Shown in pieces: positions 35,890-45,335 of a stretch of DNA of 64,000 nucleotides; position 1 is the first letter of the stretch; the number at the start of each line of letters is the position of its first letter. The translations under genes and the position numbers were made by a program. The stretch spans positions 1 through 64,000 of the forward strand of contig CAKRDD010000006.1 in assembly GCA_934309345.1 (NCBI GenBank). Reading direction: 5' to 3'. Below the pieces are notes generated by a model. It worked only from the letters and a program-made list of their open reading frames with translations. It did not search any database and was not told where the DNA came from. Source of the DNA: an uncultured Mediterraneibacter sp. GTDB taxonomy: Bacteria; Bacillota; Clostridia; Lachnospirales; Lachnospiraceae.

Positions 35890-36498
35890 ATGCGTCAGAT
35901 TATCTATGATAAAGTGAAATACATTGCAGACAAATACAAAGGATACATTGATACGGAAGATTTGATGAAGGAAGGACTTACAAATCGTCAGATCGGTCTG
36001 TTGACAGCAGAAGGAAAGCTTGAGAAGGTAGCACATGGACATTATTGGATCATTAGTCCAGAGTTTTCCAAACCGGAAGATTATAAGGCAGTGGAAGTGG
36101 CACGAGTAAATAGAAAAGCGGTAATCTGCGCAGACAGTGCATGCTATTACATGGGCCTGATCGATAAAGAGCCGGAGATCCTTTCAATTGCAACAAGAAG
36201 AAGCGACCGTCACAAGATGAAGATGAATTTTGAAGTCAGCAGACATTACTTCTCAGAGCAGGCTTTTGAGGATGAGAAGCATGTGTTTGATACAAAGTAC
36301 GGTTCTTACAATGTATATGGAATTGACAGAAGCGTGTGCGATTGCATCCGTTTCCGTGAAGACATTGATAAAGATATCTTTGAACTTGTTATTGAGAACT
36401 ACAGAAAGTACGATAAGAAGAATGAAGAACGTCTCATGGCATATGCAAAAGCAATGCGTATCGGAAGACAGGTAGAAAGAATCGGATTGGATAGATAG
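35890..36498 (+). CDS. AbiEi-family antitoxin/transcriptional regulator (orphan)
   Basis: A 202-residue protein of the type IV toxin-antitoxin AbiEi-like family. The N-terminal winged-helix part (YIADKYKGYIDTEDLMKEG, then GLLTAEGKLEKVAHGHYWI) is followed by the C-terminal domain with KAVICADSACYYMGLIDKEP and the DRSVCDCIRFREDIDKDIF segment. In AbiE systems this protein represses and neutralises the AbiEii nucleotidyltransferase toxin. No AbiEii-like gene is adjacent, so it is likely an orphan regulator. It has its own promoter (35761) and terminator (36521). Confidence 0.8.
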   Translation: MRQIIYDKVKYIADKYKGYIDTEDLMKEGLTNRQIGLLTAEGKLEKVAHGHYWIISPEFSKPEDYKAVEVARVNRKAVICADSACYYMGLIDKEPEILSIATRRSDRHKMKMNFEVSRHYFSEQAFEDEKHVFDTKYGSYNVYGIDRSVCDCIRFREDIDKDIFELVIENYRKYDKKNEERLMAYAKAMRIGRQVERIGLDR

Positions 36499-36520
36499 TT
36501 TATAATAAGAATGATTTAAG

Positions 36521-36549
36521 AGAGTCTGGTATTTGCCAGACTCTTTTTG
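36521..36549 (+). terminator. Intrinsic terminator
   Basis: AGAGTCTGG...CCAGACTCT with a short loop and TTTTTG follows the AbiEi-type gene and separates it from the convergent LysR gene. Confidence 0.85.
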
Positions 36550-36559
36550 TGCGTAGCAA

Positions 36560-37507
36560 TCAGTGAGAAATTCCAAAATAATTCATCATGTGCATAAGAA
36601 AAGATGTTCCGATTTTTGAAAGATAACCGTCAGGATGATGGAGAATACAGATATCAGAGGTGATGACCGGATCGGTGATCACTTTTTTAATGATATTTTT
36701 GGATGTGAGTGATTCAGCAGCTGACGCAGGGAGAATTGCAACCCCCATTCCGGCTTTCGCCCATGCAGTTCCTGTACGGGAATCATGGTTGATACATAAA
36801 TAGTTTGGCTGCAGTTTAAGTGTTTCAAAATGTTGCTCTAAAACAGGAAGCCAGCGATGGTAGACAATCAGGGGATGTTCTGCTAACTCTTTAAGAGAGA
36901 GTGTTACACTTGGGTCAGGATCAGCGGTAGCTATTTTTCTATCCGTGGAAAGCGTATGTTTTGTATTATAAGAAGTATCGGAAGAAAAATATTTTTTATT
37001 TCCGACAGCAAGCAAGCGTTCTTTAACCAAAGTGTAACAGGTTAAATTATCTGATTGGAAAGGGGTACGTACAATTGCAAGATCCAGAACTTTGGATTGT
37101 AGTTGTTCGATGACACGATAAGTGTCATTTTCATATAATTCAAAACGAATTTCAGGAAATTGTTCATGAAACGGACGAAAAGCGCGCTGCGCCATCAGAT
37201 CATGAGCAGAGGAAACAATACCGATTCGAAGTACGCCGGATTTTCCTTCACGATAGTCGGAAAGCTCCTGTAAAGTACGCGATGAAAGATCTAAAATATC
37301 CTTGGAACGCTCATAAAGAATACGCCCGGCTTCTGTTAATTCAATCTGACGAGGTCCGCGGAAAAAGAGTTGAGAACCGATTTCCTGTTCAAGAGATTTC
37401 ATTTGTGCACTCAATGGCGGCTGGGAGAGATTTAATTTTCGCGCGGCTGAGGAAATAGTTCCTTCATTTATTACTGTGACAAAATATTCCAATTGTTTTA
37501 AATCCAT
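36560..37507 (-). CDS. LysR family transcriptional regulator
   Basis: A 315-residue LysR-type regulator. The N-terminal winged HTH is LEYFVTVINEGTISSAARKLNLSQPPLSAQMKSLEQEIG, and the C-terminal periplasmic-binding-like effector domain starts with LRIGIVSSAHDLM. GGAGG precedes the start. It is divergent from the ABC exporter pair across a 276-base AT-rich gap, so it is the likely regulator of that exporter; the effector is unknown. Confidence 0.9.
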   Translation of the reverse strand: MDLKQLEYFVTVINEGTISSAARKLNLSQPPLSAQMKSLEQEIGSQLFFRGPRQIELTEAGRILYERSKDILDLSSRTLQELSDYREGKSGVLRIGIVSSAHDLMAQRAFRPFHEQFPEIRFELYENDTYRVIEQLQSKVLDLAIVRTPFQSDNLTCYTLVKERLLAVGNKKYFSSDTSYNTKHTLSTDRKIATADPDPSVTLSLKELAEHPLIVYHRWLPVLEQHFETLKLQPNYLCINHDSRTGTAWAKAGMGVAILPASAAESLTSKNIIKKVITDPVITSDICILHHPDGYLSKIGTSFLMHMMNYFGISH

Positions 37508-37551
37508 GTGAAACCTCCAATTATATATTTGATATCATGTAGGAATATAGG

Positions 37552-37562
37552 GTGCAATGCAC
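37552..37562. promoter_or_regulatory. Palindrome between lysR and the exporter operon
   Basis: GTGCAATGCAC is a perfect 11-base palindrome located 45 bases upstream of the lysR start, embedded in a T-N11-A-like context. This is the usual position for a LysR autoregulatory site. Confidence 0.4.
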
Positions 37563-37783
37563 GAAATAATATATATTGATTCGTGAGGATGAAAAAGTAT
37601 ATGAAAAATATATGCTTTCTATATAAAAATAAGATTTTTCGTATGCTTTATTCTATGATAATATAAGAGATAGATTGTTATCAAGAGTTAAAAAAATAAC
37701 AATTGGAAAAACAGTTAAAAAATAATAATCGAGTAAGATTAAAACAAATCAATTAGAACAACAGGAAGGAAAGAGAGCGTATT

Positions 37784-39544
37784 ATGAAGACATTGCTTGC
37801 ATATCTGAAAGGATATAAGAAAGAATCAATACTTGCTCCGCTGTTCAAAATGCTGGAGGCATCTTTTGAGCTGTTTGTGCCATTGGTAATGGCAGCGATC
37901 ATAGATGTGGGAATTGCGAATCAGGATAAGCCATATATTGTGAAAATGTGTTTTGTACTGATCGCGCTTGGAATCATCGGACTTGTCTGTTCCATTACAG
38001 CACAGTATTTTGCAGCGAAGGCAGCAACAGGAGTTGGAACGGGAATAAGACATGGATTGTTTGAACATATCCAGAAATTTACATTTACGGAAATGGACCA
38101 ATTAGGAACCTCTACATTGATCACACGAATGACAAGTGATATCAATCAGATCCAGTCAGGTGTGAACCTTGTTTTACGATTGTTTTTACGTTCGCCGTTT
38201 ATTGTATTTGGCGCAATGATCATGGCATTTACAGTAGATGTGAAAGCAGCACTTGTATTTGTTGTGACGATTCCGCTTCTTTCACTTATCGTGTTTGGAA
38301 TCATGCTTGTGACGATGCCGATGTATAAGAAAGTGCAGGCAGATCTTGATCAGGTACTTCTTGCAACGAGGGAGAATCTGACAGGAGCAAGAGTTATCCG
38401 TGCATTTAATAAAGAAGAGGATGAGACGAAGCGGTTTGAAAATGCGAACCAGATTCTTACCGATGCACAGAAATATGTCGGCCGCATTTCCGGAATGATG
38501 AATCCGCTGACTTATATTATTGTAAACGGAGCAATCATAGCATTGATCTATGTCGGTGCGGTCCGTGTTGATATCGGAGATCTGACGCAGGGACAGGTTG
38601 TGGCACTTATTAACTATATGTCACAGATTCTCGTCGAGCTTGTGAAGTTAGCGAACCTGATCATTTCCGTGACGAAGGCAGCAGCATGTCTGAACCGTGT
38701 GGAGAGTGTGCTTGCTGTGAAACCGGATATGAACGAGGGAGAGGTAAGATGGGAGAGCAATTCTTCCGAAGAAGGGCTGGAGTTGAAAAATAAAGTTCCG
38801 GTCGTAGAATTTTCTCACGTATCTTTGACCTATAAAGGTACTTCAGATACATCCTTATCGGATATAAATTTCTGTGCCGAGAAAGGACAGACGATAGGAA
38901 TCATTGGAGGAACAGGTTCAGGAAAATCGTCCCTTGTGAATCTGATCCCGAGATTTTATGATGCAACAGAAGGTACAGTGAAGATCAATGGACGTGATAT
39001 CAAGGAATATCAGACAGAGAATCTGAGAGAACATATCGGTGTTGTTCTTCAGAAAGCAGTGCTTTTTAAAGGGAGTATTGCGGACAATCTCCGCTGGGGA
39101 AAGGAAGATGCAACAGAGCAGGATATGTATGATGCGTTGGATATTTCTCAGGCAAGAGAATTTGTTGATACGAAACAAGGTGGATTAGAATTTCAGATTG
39201 AACAGGGAGGAAGGAACCTTTCCGGAGGTCAGAAACAGAGAATGACGATTGCGCGCGCGCTGGTTCGAAAACCGGAAATTCTGATTCTTGATGACAGTGC
39301 ATCTGCACTTGATTTTGCCACAGATGCGGCACTTCGCAAGTCAATCAAAGAGATGAAAAACCAGCCGACCGTATTTATCGTATCGCAGAGAGCAGCATCG
39401 ATCCAGTATGCAGATCAGATCATTGTGTTGGATGACGGGGAAATGGCAGGAATCGGAACACATGAAGAATTGCTGAAGGATTGTCCAATCTATCAGGAAA
39501 TCTATTATTCACAATTTCCAAAGGAGGCGGTAGTTAATGGCTGA
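37784..39544 (+). CDS. ABC exporter half-transporter with degenerate ATP site
   Basis: A 586-residue type IV ABC exporter subunit: six membrane helices (residues 1-310) and an ATPase domain with Walker A GGTGSGKSS, signature LSGGQKQR and Walker B ILILDD. The usual catalytic Glu after Walker B is Asp. It overlaps the next gene by 8 bases, so the two are translationally coupled. Together they form a heterodimeric exporter of the BmrCD/LmrCD type; drugs, peptides or lipids are possible substrates. AGGAAAGAG upstream supports the start. Confidence 0.9.
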   Translation: MKTLLAYLKGYKKESILAPLFKMLEASFELFVPLVMAAIIDVGIANQDKPYIVKMCFVLIALGIIGLVCSITAQYFAAKAATGVGTGIRHGLFEHIQKFTFTEMDQLGTSTLITRMTSDINQIQSGVNLVLRLFLRSPFIVFGAMIMAFTVDVKAALVFVVTIPLLSLIVFGIMLVTMPMYKKVQADLDQVLLATRENLTGARVIRAFNKEEDETKRFENANQILTDAQKYVGRISGMMNPLTYIIVNGAIIALIYVGAVRVDIGDLTQGQVVALINYMSQILVELVKLANLIISVTKAAACLNRVESVLAVKPDMNEGEVRWESNSSEEGLELKNKVPVVEFSHVSLTYKGTSDTSLSDINFCAEKGQTIGIIGGTGSGKSSLVNLIPRFYDATEGTVKINGRDIKEYQTENLREHIGVVLQKAVLFKGSIADNLRWGKEDATEQDMYDALDISQAREFVDTKQGGLEFQIEQGGRNLSGGQKQRMTIARALVRKPEILILDDSASALDFATDAALRKSIKEMKNQPTVFIVSQRAASIQYADQIIVLDDGEMAGIGTHEELLKDCPIYQEIYYSQFPKEAVVNG

Positions 39545-41312
39545 TAAAATAAAGACAAATAATGATAAGACACAGAAAAGTCAGGCAGCAACATTGAAAG
39601 AAGTAATCCGCCGACTTGGAAGATACAGAATTTTTCTTGTATTTTCAATTCTGCTTGCGACTGTGTCTGTTGCGCTTACACTTTATATTCCAAAGCTGAC
39701 AGGACATGCAGTTGATTATGTGATTGGAAAAGGTGAAGTGAATTTCCCGGGAGTAATCCGGGTGATGATTCAGATTGGTGTGTGCACACTGATTACGGCA
39801 TTGGCACAGTGGCTGATGAATGTGTGTAATAACAAAATGACCTATCAGATGGTTCAGGATATCAGAAATGAAGCGTTTCATAAAATAGAGCAGCTGCCGC
39901 TAAAATATATTGACGGCCATCCATACGGAGAGGTTGTAAGCCGTGTGATCGCGGATGTCGATCAGTTTTCCGATGGACTTCTGATGGGTTTCACACAGCT
40001 TTTTACAGGAATTGCTACGATTGTCGGAACATTTTGCTTTATGCTATCCGTAAATGTATCGATTACATTTGTTGTGGTTCTTATTACACCGGTATCATTC
40101 TTTGTAGCAAATTTTATTGCAAAAAGAACATTTCGTATGTTCCGCCTGCAATCCGAAATACGTGGAGAGCAGACAGGATTGATTGATGAAATGATCGGAA
40201 ACCAGAAAGTGGTTCAGGCATTTGGACGCGGAGAAGATGTGACAGAGCGCTTTGATGAAGTGAATAAAAGACTGCAGGATGCATCCTTGCGGGCGACATT
40301 TTTCTCATCTATCACAAATCCGGCGACAAGATTTGTTAACAGTCTGGTTTACACAGGAGTTGGAATTACCGGAGCATTTGCAGTTGTACGCGGTGCAATG
40401 ACAGTGGGACAATTGTCCAGTTTCTTGAGCTATGCAAATCAGTATACAAAACCATTTAATGAAATCTCAGGAGTCGTGACGGAATTTCAGAATGCGATTG
40501 CATGTGCACAGAGAGTATTTACTTTGATCGATGAAGAGCCACAGATACCGGAACCGGAAAATGCCGTTCATCTGACGGATATTGATGGAAATGTGAAAGT
40601 AGAGGATGTTTCTTTCTCATATCTGCCGGAGCAGCATCTGATTGAAGATTTTAATCTGGAAGTAAAGCCAGGACAGCGTATTGCGATTGTCGGACCGACC
40701 GGATGTGGAAAGACAACCTTGATCAATCTGCTGATGCGTTTCTATGATGTGAACGCAGGAAGTATTAAAGTAGAAGATATAGATATTCGTGAAGTGACAA
40801 GAAAAAGTCTGCGCGCAGGGTACGGAATGGTGCTTCAGGAGACCTGGTTAAAAACGGGTACGATTCGTGAAAATATTGCCATGGGAAGACCAGATGCAAC
40901 GGAAGAAGAGATTATCGAGGCAGCAAAAGCATCTCATATCCATAATTACATCCGGCGTCTGCCAAAAGGCTATGATACATGGATCACAGAAGATGGTGGC
41001 GGGCTTTCACAGGGGCAGAAGCAGCTGCTTTGTATTGCGAGAGTTATGTTATGCAGACCACCGATGCTGATTCTGGATGAGGCTACTTCATCAATTGATA
41101 CAAGAACTGAAATCAAGATCCAGCAGGCATTTGCAAAACTGATGGAAGGAAGAACAACCTTTATCGTTGCGCATCGTTTATCAACGATTCGTGAGGCTGA
41201 TGTGATTCTCGTAATGAAAGATGGAAAGATCATTGAACAGGGAAATCATGAAGTACTGATGAAGAAGGAAGGCTTCTATCATCATCTGTATGAGAGCCAG
41301 TTTTCAATGTAG
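39537..41312 (+). CDS. ABC exporter half-transporter, catalytic partner
   Basis: A 591-residue partner with six helices and an ATPase domain: Walker A GPTGCGKTT, Walker B MLILDEATSSID with the catalytic Glu, and a deviant signature LSQGQKQL. The deviant signature pairs with the Walker B-deficient site of the first subunit, giving one degenerate and one consensus ATP site, as in known heterodimeric exporters. GGAGG lies inside the upstream gene. A bidirectional terminator follows. Confidence 0.9.
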   Translation: MADKIKTNNDKTQKSQAATLKEVIRRLGRYRIFLVFSILLATVSVALTLYIPKLTGHAVDYVIGKGEVNFPGVIRVMIQIGVCTLITALAQWLMNVCNNKMTYQMVQDIRNEAFHKIEQLPLKYIDGHPYGEVVSRVIADVDQFSDGLLMGFTQLFTGIATIVGTFCFMLSVNVSITFVVVLITPVSFFVANFIAKRTFRMFRLQSEIRGEQTGLIDEMIGNQKVVQAFGRGEDVTERFDEVNKRLQDASLRATFFSSITNPATRFVNSLVYTGVGITGAFAVVRGAMTVGQLSSFLSYANQYTKPFNEISGVVTEFQNAIACAQRVFTLIDEEPQIPEPENAVHLTDIDGNVKVEDVSFSYLPEQHLIEDFNLEVKPGQRIAIVGPTGCGKTTLINLLMRFYDVNAGSIKVEDIDIREVTRKSLRAGYGMVLQETWLKTGTIRENIAMGRPDATEEEIIEAAKASHIHNYIRRLPKGYDTWITEDGGGLSQGQKQLLCIARVMLCRPPMLILDEATSSIDTRTEIKIQQAFAKLMEGRTTFIVAHRLSTIREADVILVMKDGKIIEQGNHEVLMKKEGFYHHLYESQFSM

Positions 41313-41385
41313 GATAAGGTATGATGCGAGATAGTGAGATACGTTGCAGGTCGCATGAAATGTAAATAGTAACGAAATGAAAAAG

Positions 41386-41440
41386 GAAGGCTATTAACTA
41401 CGATAACAGTTCAAAGCGTAGTTGATAGCCTTCTTCTTTT
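41386..41440. terminator. Bidirectional terminator
   Basis: GAAGGCTATTAACTACG and CGTAGTTGATAGCCTTC pair around a 14-base loop; a T-rich tail follows on the plus strand and A-rich sequence precedes, serving the exporter operon and the convergent hemolysin III gene. Confidence 0.8.
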
Positions 41441-41458
41441 CGTTCCAATAAATTATAT

Positions 41459-42118
41459 TTACGGCAGAAGGAATGTATACATTACCACAAAGTGACAGAT
41501 GCTTCCGCCCATTACGAACAGGTGAAAGATTTCATGGCTTCCGAAATTCTTATGCTTGCTATTGAAGATCGGGAGCTTCAGTGCGTAGATGACACCGCCA
41601 ACTGTATAGATGATACCGCCGGCCAGAAGCCATCCGAAAGCAGCAGCTGACAGATTATCCAGGATTGTAGAGAATGCCAGCACACAAGTCCATCCCATGC
41701 CAATGTATAAGACAGATGATACCCATTTCGGACAGAAGACCCAGAAAGCCTTGATCAGAATACCAACAATGGCGAAAGCCCATACAATGCATAACAGTGT
41801 GATACCTTTGCGTCCACCGATCACCAGCAGGCAAACAGGAGTGTAGCTTCCGGCAATCAGAACGGAGATCATCATGTGATCGATCTTCTTTAAAACCGTA
41901 TTCACTTTCTCGGAAATATCAAATGTGTGATAAGTGGTACTTGCCGCATAAAGCAAGATAAGGCTGGCTGCGTAAATTGTAAGTGATACAATATAAAGTT
42001 TGCTCGGTTCACGAGCTGCTCTGTATAAAAGTGGTATTGCAGCAATAATTGCCATGACCATTCCGATAAAATGTGTGATTGCACTTCCTGGTTCCTTGAT
42101 ATGAAGTCTTTTTTCCAT
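41459..42118 (-). CDS. Hemolysin III family membrane protein (PAQR-like)
   Basis: A 219-residue protein with seven hydrophobic segments of the hemolysin III/YqfA (PAQR) family. Metal-site residues are visible: the first His in ITHFIG, the STTYHTF segment with Ser/His/Asp-type pattern, and the C-terminal GSHEIFHLFVMGGSICHF with the HxxxH pair. The original haemolysin label comes from Bacillus cereus; the family may have membrane hydrolase or lipid-homeostasis roles. GGAGG at 42127-42131 (minus strand) selects the start at 42118 over an upstream Met. Confidence 0.87.
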   Translation of the reverse strand: MEKRLHIKEPGSAITHFIGMVMAIIAAIPLLYRAAREPSKLYIVSLTIYAASLILLYAASTTYHTFDISEKVNTVLKKIDHMMISVLIAGSYTPVCLLVIGGRKGITLLCIVWAFAIVGILIKAFWVFCPKWVSSVLYIGMGWTCVLAFSTILDNLSAAAFGWLLAGGIIYTVGGVIYALKLPIFNSKHKNFGSHEIFHLFVMGGSICHFVVMYTFLLP

Positions 42119-42305
42119 AATATATACCTCCAATACATCTATATAATAACACGTAGTTTTTAATACTACATCTCAAACATGTATATACTATAGCACATAT
42201 TTGCAAAAAATCAAGAGATATTTTGAAATTAAAAGTATTTGTAACTGTTCAGAGCCAAGCAAAATTTCCAAAACAGGTATAAAATGTTTACAGTTACAGG
42301 CAAAG

Positions 42306-42358
42306 TAAAAAACAGGCTGTGATCTCACAAAATTAAAATGTGAGATCACAGCCTGTTT
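42306..42358 (-). terminator. Intrinsic terminator of the carbamate kinase gene
   Basis: AACAGGCTGTGATCTCACA pairs perfectly with TGTGAGATCACAGCCTGTT; on the minus strand a TTTTTTAC tail follows. Confidence 0.85.
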
Positions 42359-42392
42359 CAGGTTATGTTTCTGATAAGTTCAATCTATCAAT

Positions 42393-43322
42393 CTATTCGA
42401 TTACTGTTCCAGTCTTACCATTCAGGGCATCAGCAACTTTATCAAAGGAAGTGATGTAAGCTTTGCGGCCTTCGTGTCCTTCTACGAATTCAACTGCTGC
42501 ACGGAATTTTGGAAGCATGTTGTAAATTCCAAAATGTCCCTCTTCCATGTAAGTTTTTGCCTGATCAACAGTAATTGTATCCAGAGGTTCTTCATTCGGT
42601 TTGCCAAGGTTGATACATACTTTCTCAACATTAGTAAGAATGATGAGAAGATCAGCGTTGATCCCTTCTGCAAGCTTTCCGGCTGCGAGGTCTTTCTCAA
42701 TAACAGCACTTGCACCGCGTAAATGATTATCCTGCTCAAGCACCGGGATACCACCGCCACCGGCAGCGATAACAACCTGATCTGCATCAAGAAGAGCTTT
42801 TACTGCGTCGAGTTCAACGATCTTGACCGGATTCGGAGCGGAAACAGCACGGCGGAAACCTTTACCAGGTTCTTCTACTACGAAGTTTCCTTTCTTACGT
42901 TCCTCATTCGCTTCCTCGGCGTTCATGTAACGGCCAAGAACTTTTGTTGGTGTATAGAAAGCATCATCATAAGGATCTACGATCACCTGAGTGAGGACTG
43001 TGCTGACTGTACGGTAGATACCGCGGTTGAGAAGTTCTTCACGGATTCCGTTCTGAAGGTCATATCCGATGTATCCCTGGCTCATGGCAGTACATACAGA
43101 CATTGGGGATGTTGTATAGTCCGGATGGTTCTTTGCAAATTCATTCATTGCAGTGTGGATCATACCAACCTGCGGAGCATTACTGTGTGTGATAGCAACC
43201 TGATATCCGGCTTCGATCAGATCAGCGATACATTTGGCAGTGCTTTTAACGGCTACTTTCTGTTCTGGAAGTGTAGTTCCAAGTGCACGGTGTCCCAGTG
43301 CAACAACGACTCTTTTTTTCAT
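42393..43322 (-). CDS. arcC: Carbamate kinase
   Basis: A 309-residue carbamate kinase, which makes ATP from carbamoyl phosphate in arginine, agmatine or purine/allantoin degradation. Family marks are ITHSNAPQVG, PMSVCTAMSQGYIGYDLQN, LTQVIVDPYDDAF, VVIAAGGGGIPV, the NADLLIILTNVEKVCIN segment and MLPKFRAAVEFV. The first nucleotide-binding loop reads ALGHRALG instead of the textbook ALGGNALG; I recall the HR form from other clostridia. AGAAAGGGAAAT upstream fixes the start at 43322. No arginine deiminase or carbamoyltransferase gene is nearby. Confidence 0.9.
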   Translation of the reverse strand: MKKRVVVALGHRALGTTLPEQKVAVKSTAKCIADLIEAGYQVAITHSNAPQVGMIHTAMNEFAKNHPDYTTSPMSVCTAMSQGYIGYDLQNGIREELLNRGIYRTVSTVLTQVIVDPYDDAFYTPTKVLGRYMNAEEANEERKKGNFVVEEPGKGFRRAVSAPNPVKIVELDAVKALLDADQVVIAAGGGGIPVLEQDNHLRGASAVIEKDLAAGKLAEGINADLLIILTNVEKVCINLGKPNEEPLDTITVDQAKTYMEEGHFGIYNMLPKFRAAVEFVEGHEGRKAYITSFDKVADALNGKTGTVIE

Positions 43323-43451
43323 AATATTTCCCTTTCTTCTAAGCTGTAATAGTTTGTCAGGGGGAACAGGTTCATACTGTATTAGAAAAAATCGAAACAG
43401 TAAAACCAACCTTACTGATAATTAAGATTTTACTATTTTTCATCAGTAAAA

Positions 43452-44954
43452 TCAATATTGGATTATGCCGGACAGCAGATCAAATAGAAAAACTGCTGTC
43501 AGAAGGATACAGATCAAAATTCTCATCCATTTCTTTAATTTCAGGAAGAGACTGTTCCAGCGTGGAGCAAAGTAATAGAAAAACGCACAGCCAAGAAGTG
43601 CAAATACTGCCCCATCACCAAGATATGCTTCTCCATTCATGAAAGTAAGGTAAGAATGATATTCCGGAAGTTCAATTCCAAAACCAAGATCAAGAAGCAA
43701 CTGAACGAGATAGTCAAGAGCCGTGTATACAACAAAGTTGATGATAAACATAGTTGCCGGCTTTTTGATATATTTCTTTAACAGCAATAGTATGAGCAGA
43801 CCACAGATTCCGTACAACGGGAGCCATGGAAGCGTACGAAGGGTTACATTTTCCAGTGTGCCGCAACTGAGCAGTTCGGAAATGATTTCCAGAAGCCATC
43901 CGAAAATAGAAAAGGCATGGAATAAAAATACACAGGACAGAAAATCATAATGCTGCGCCGGATTGACCGGTGATTTTACTGCAGCGATAGGAGGCTGGAC
44001 AGAAAAAAGGAATACCGGATACTGACGAGGCGCAAAATAAGAAATCTTTGTGTAAGGTCCTTCAGAATCGTCATAAAGAGCTTTACTGATCAAAAGTTCA
44101 TCTTCAGAAGGAACATGCTCAAGATAAGAATCATTGAGCTGCTCGTATTTAGGAGCTCTTGAAAGCACATAGTTTCTTCGTAAAAACAGATATAAGGATG
44201 CTTTACAGTTCATTTTATACGGGCGGACATAAAGAATGTCCAGAAGACCAAGTGTACAGAGAGATAAGAGTTCCCAGCCGAGGAAAGAAAGGTCTAACAA
44301 AAAGAGCTTCCATTTATTTCCCTTTGTGAGCTGCTTTGAGAGGAAGAATGCATTCTTCTGACTGATCTTCGGATTCTCTGCGAGGATATACGGAATCATA
44401 CTGTATTCATAGTGTTTAATAATTCCACCAATAATTGTTAAATCCCAAAGTTTCTGAAAAAGCGTGCAGCAGAACATCACCCAGGAAGGATTTGCCAGGT
44501 AACGCAACTTATATAAAAAGAATATTTTAGAAATATTTGTATCCTCATAGTTATAAGATTCAACGAAAAAACGTTTTTCACCGACAATCAAAAGATTGCT
44601 GATAAAAAACTTATATAAAAGTGAAAAAATGACTCCAAGTGTGAGAAACGAAGTGACAATTAAGTCAGGACGTTTCAGGGAATTCTGAATCGTATGTAAA
44701 AAGGATGCAACTACAAAATTATCAGGAATAAAATCCAGAAATGCACTGCTGAAGCTTTCGGCAGAAATAAAAGCAGGTAAAATAAGCTCTGCTTTCGTCT
44801 GAAGCTTATCAGGAAAATAGTTCAAAAATAAAGAGCGGGAAATCGGATACGAAGCTGTGAGCATTGCAATCAGAAAGCAGACAGATACACTTCGCCAATA
44901 GTTTGATTTTATTAAAATACGCGCCTTTTTCTTAAGCTCTTTTCTTGACCACAT
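43452..44954 (-). CDS. DUF975 / CmpB-type ABC-permease-like membrane protein
   Basis: A 500-residue multi-spanning protein. The N-terminal about 270 residues resemble DUF975 proteins (KELKKKARILIKSNYWRS at the start, with repeated long helices). The C-terminal about 160 residues match the 'putative ABC-transporter type IV' (PF06541, CmpB-like) domain: FHAFSIFGWLLEII, LPWLPLYGICGLLILLLL, the FVVYTALDYLVQLLLD segment and a final helix. A GGGGGG site (minus strand, near 44963) supports the start at 44954. No ATPase subunit is adjacent. Such fusions occur in Lachnospiraceae and their substrate is unknown. Confidence 0.75.
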   Translation of the reverse strand: MWSRKELKKKARILIKSNYWRSVSVCFLIAMLTASYPISRSLFLNYFPDKLQTKAELILPAFISAESFSSAFLDFIPDNFVVASFLHTIQNSLKRPDLIVTSFLTLGVIFSLLYKFFISNLLIVGEKRFFVESYNYEDTNISKIFFLYKLRYLANPSWVMFCCTLFQKLWDLTIIGGIIKHYEYSMIPYILAENPKISQKNAFFLSKQLTKGNKWKLFLLDLSFLGWELLSLCTLGLLDILYVRPYKMNCKASLYLFLRRNYVLSRAPKYEQLNDSYLEHVPSEDELLISKALYDDSEGPYTKISYFAPRQYPVFLFSVQPPIAAVKSPVNPAQHYDFLSCVFLFHAFSIFGWLLEIISELLSCGTLENVTLRTLPWLPLYGICGLLILLLLKKYIKKPATMFIINFVVYTALDYLVQLLLDLGFGIELPEYHSYLTFMNGEAYLGDGAVFALLGCAFFYYFAPRWNSLFLKLKKWMRILICILLTAVFLFDLLSGIIQY

Positions 44955-45086
44955 AAATAATATCCCCCCATTGAATTGTTGCTGCAGTTCACATGCGTGC
45001 AATCAGCAACGCATCGTTTCCATAGATAACATTATTATAATTTAGTTGCGTACAGTTTACAAGTTAAGGTTCAGCTCATAAAGAAA

Positions 45087-45242
45087 TATGTTAGTTACTG
45101 TTCACTCCGTTCACAGCAACCTGGTCAAAATTCATTCCAAATCACCTTCGGTGATGGAATTTTGCCCTGTATGTCTCGGGATTTTGCCATATTCATGGCA
45201 AAACACCTCGCGGGATATTACCTGTGAACAGTAACATATGTT
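45087..45242. repeat. MITE-like palindromic element
   Basis: Outer arms GTTACTGTTCAC (45094-45105) and GTGAACAGTAAC (45224-45235) are perfect complements, with weaker pairing outside. Inside are two more hairpins: around 45126-45165 (ATTCC...CACC-TTCG-GGTGAT-GGAAT) and 45183-45203 (TTTTGCCAT...ATGGCAAAA). The compact cloverleaf-like shape and lack of coding potential fit a non-autonomous mobile repeat; I recall similar strings in other Lachnospiraceae genomes. Confidence 0.65.
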
Positions 45243-45335
45243 ATACTATAGTTGTTGCATTCAAGCGGATAAAAGCTGCAGGTTAAGCGATTGTGTACCT
45301 GTATCAGACATAGAGATAGTGAAAAGAGGAATACG

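Noticed and set aside
43452..44954. Functional ABC transporter operon
   Set aside because: The gene resembles CmpB-type permeases but there is no adjacent ATPase or binding protein.
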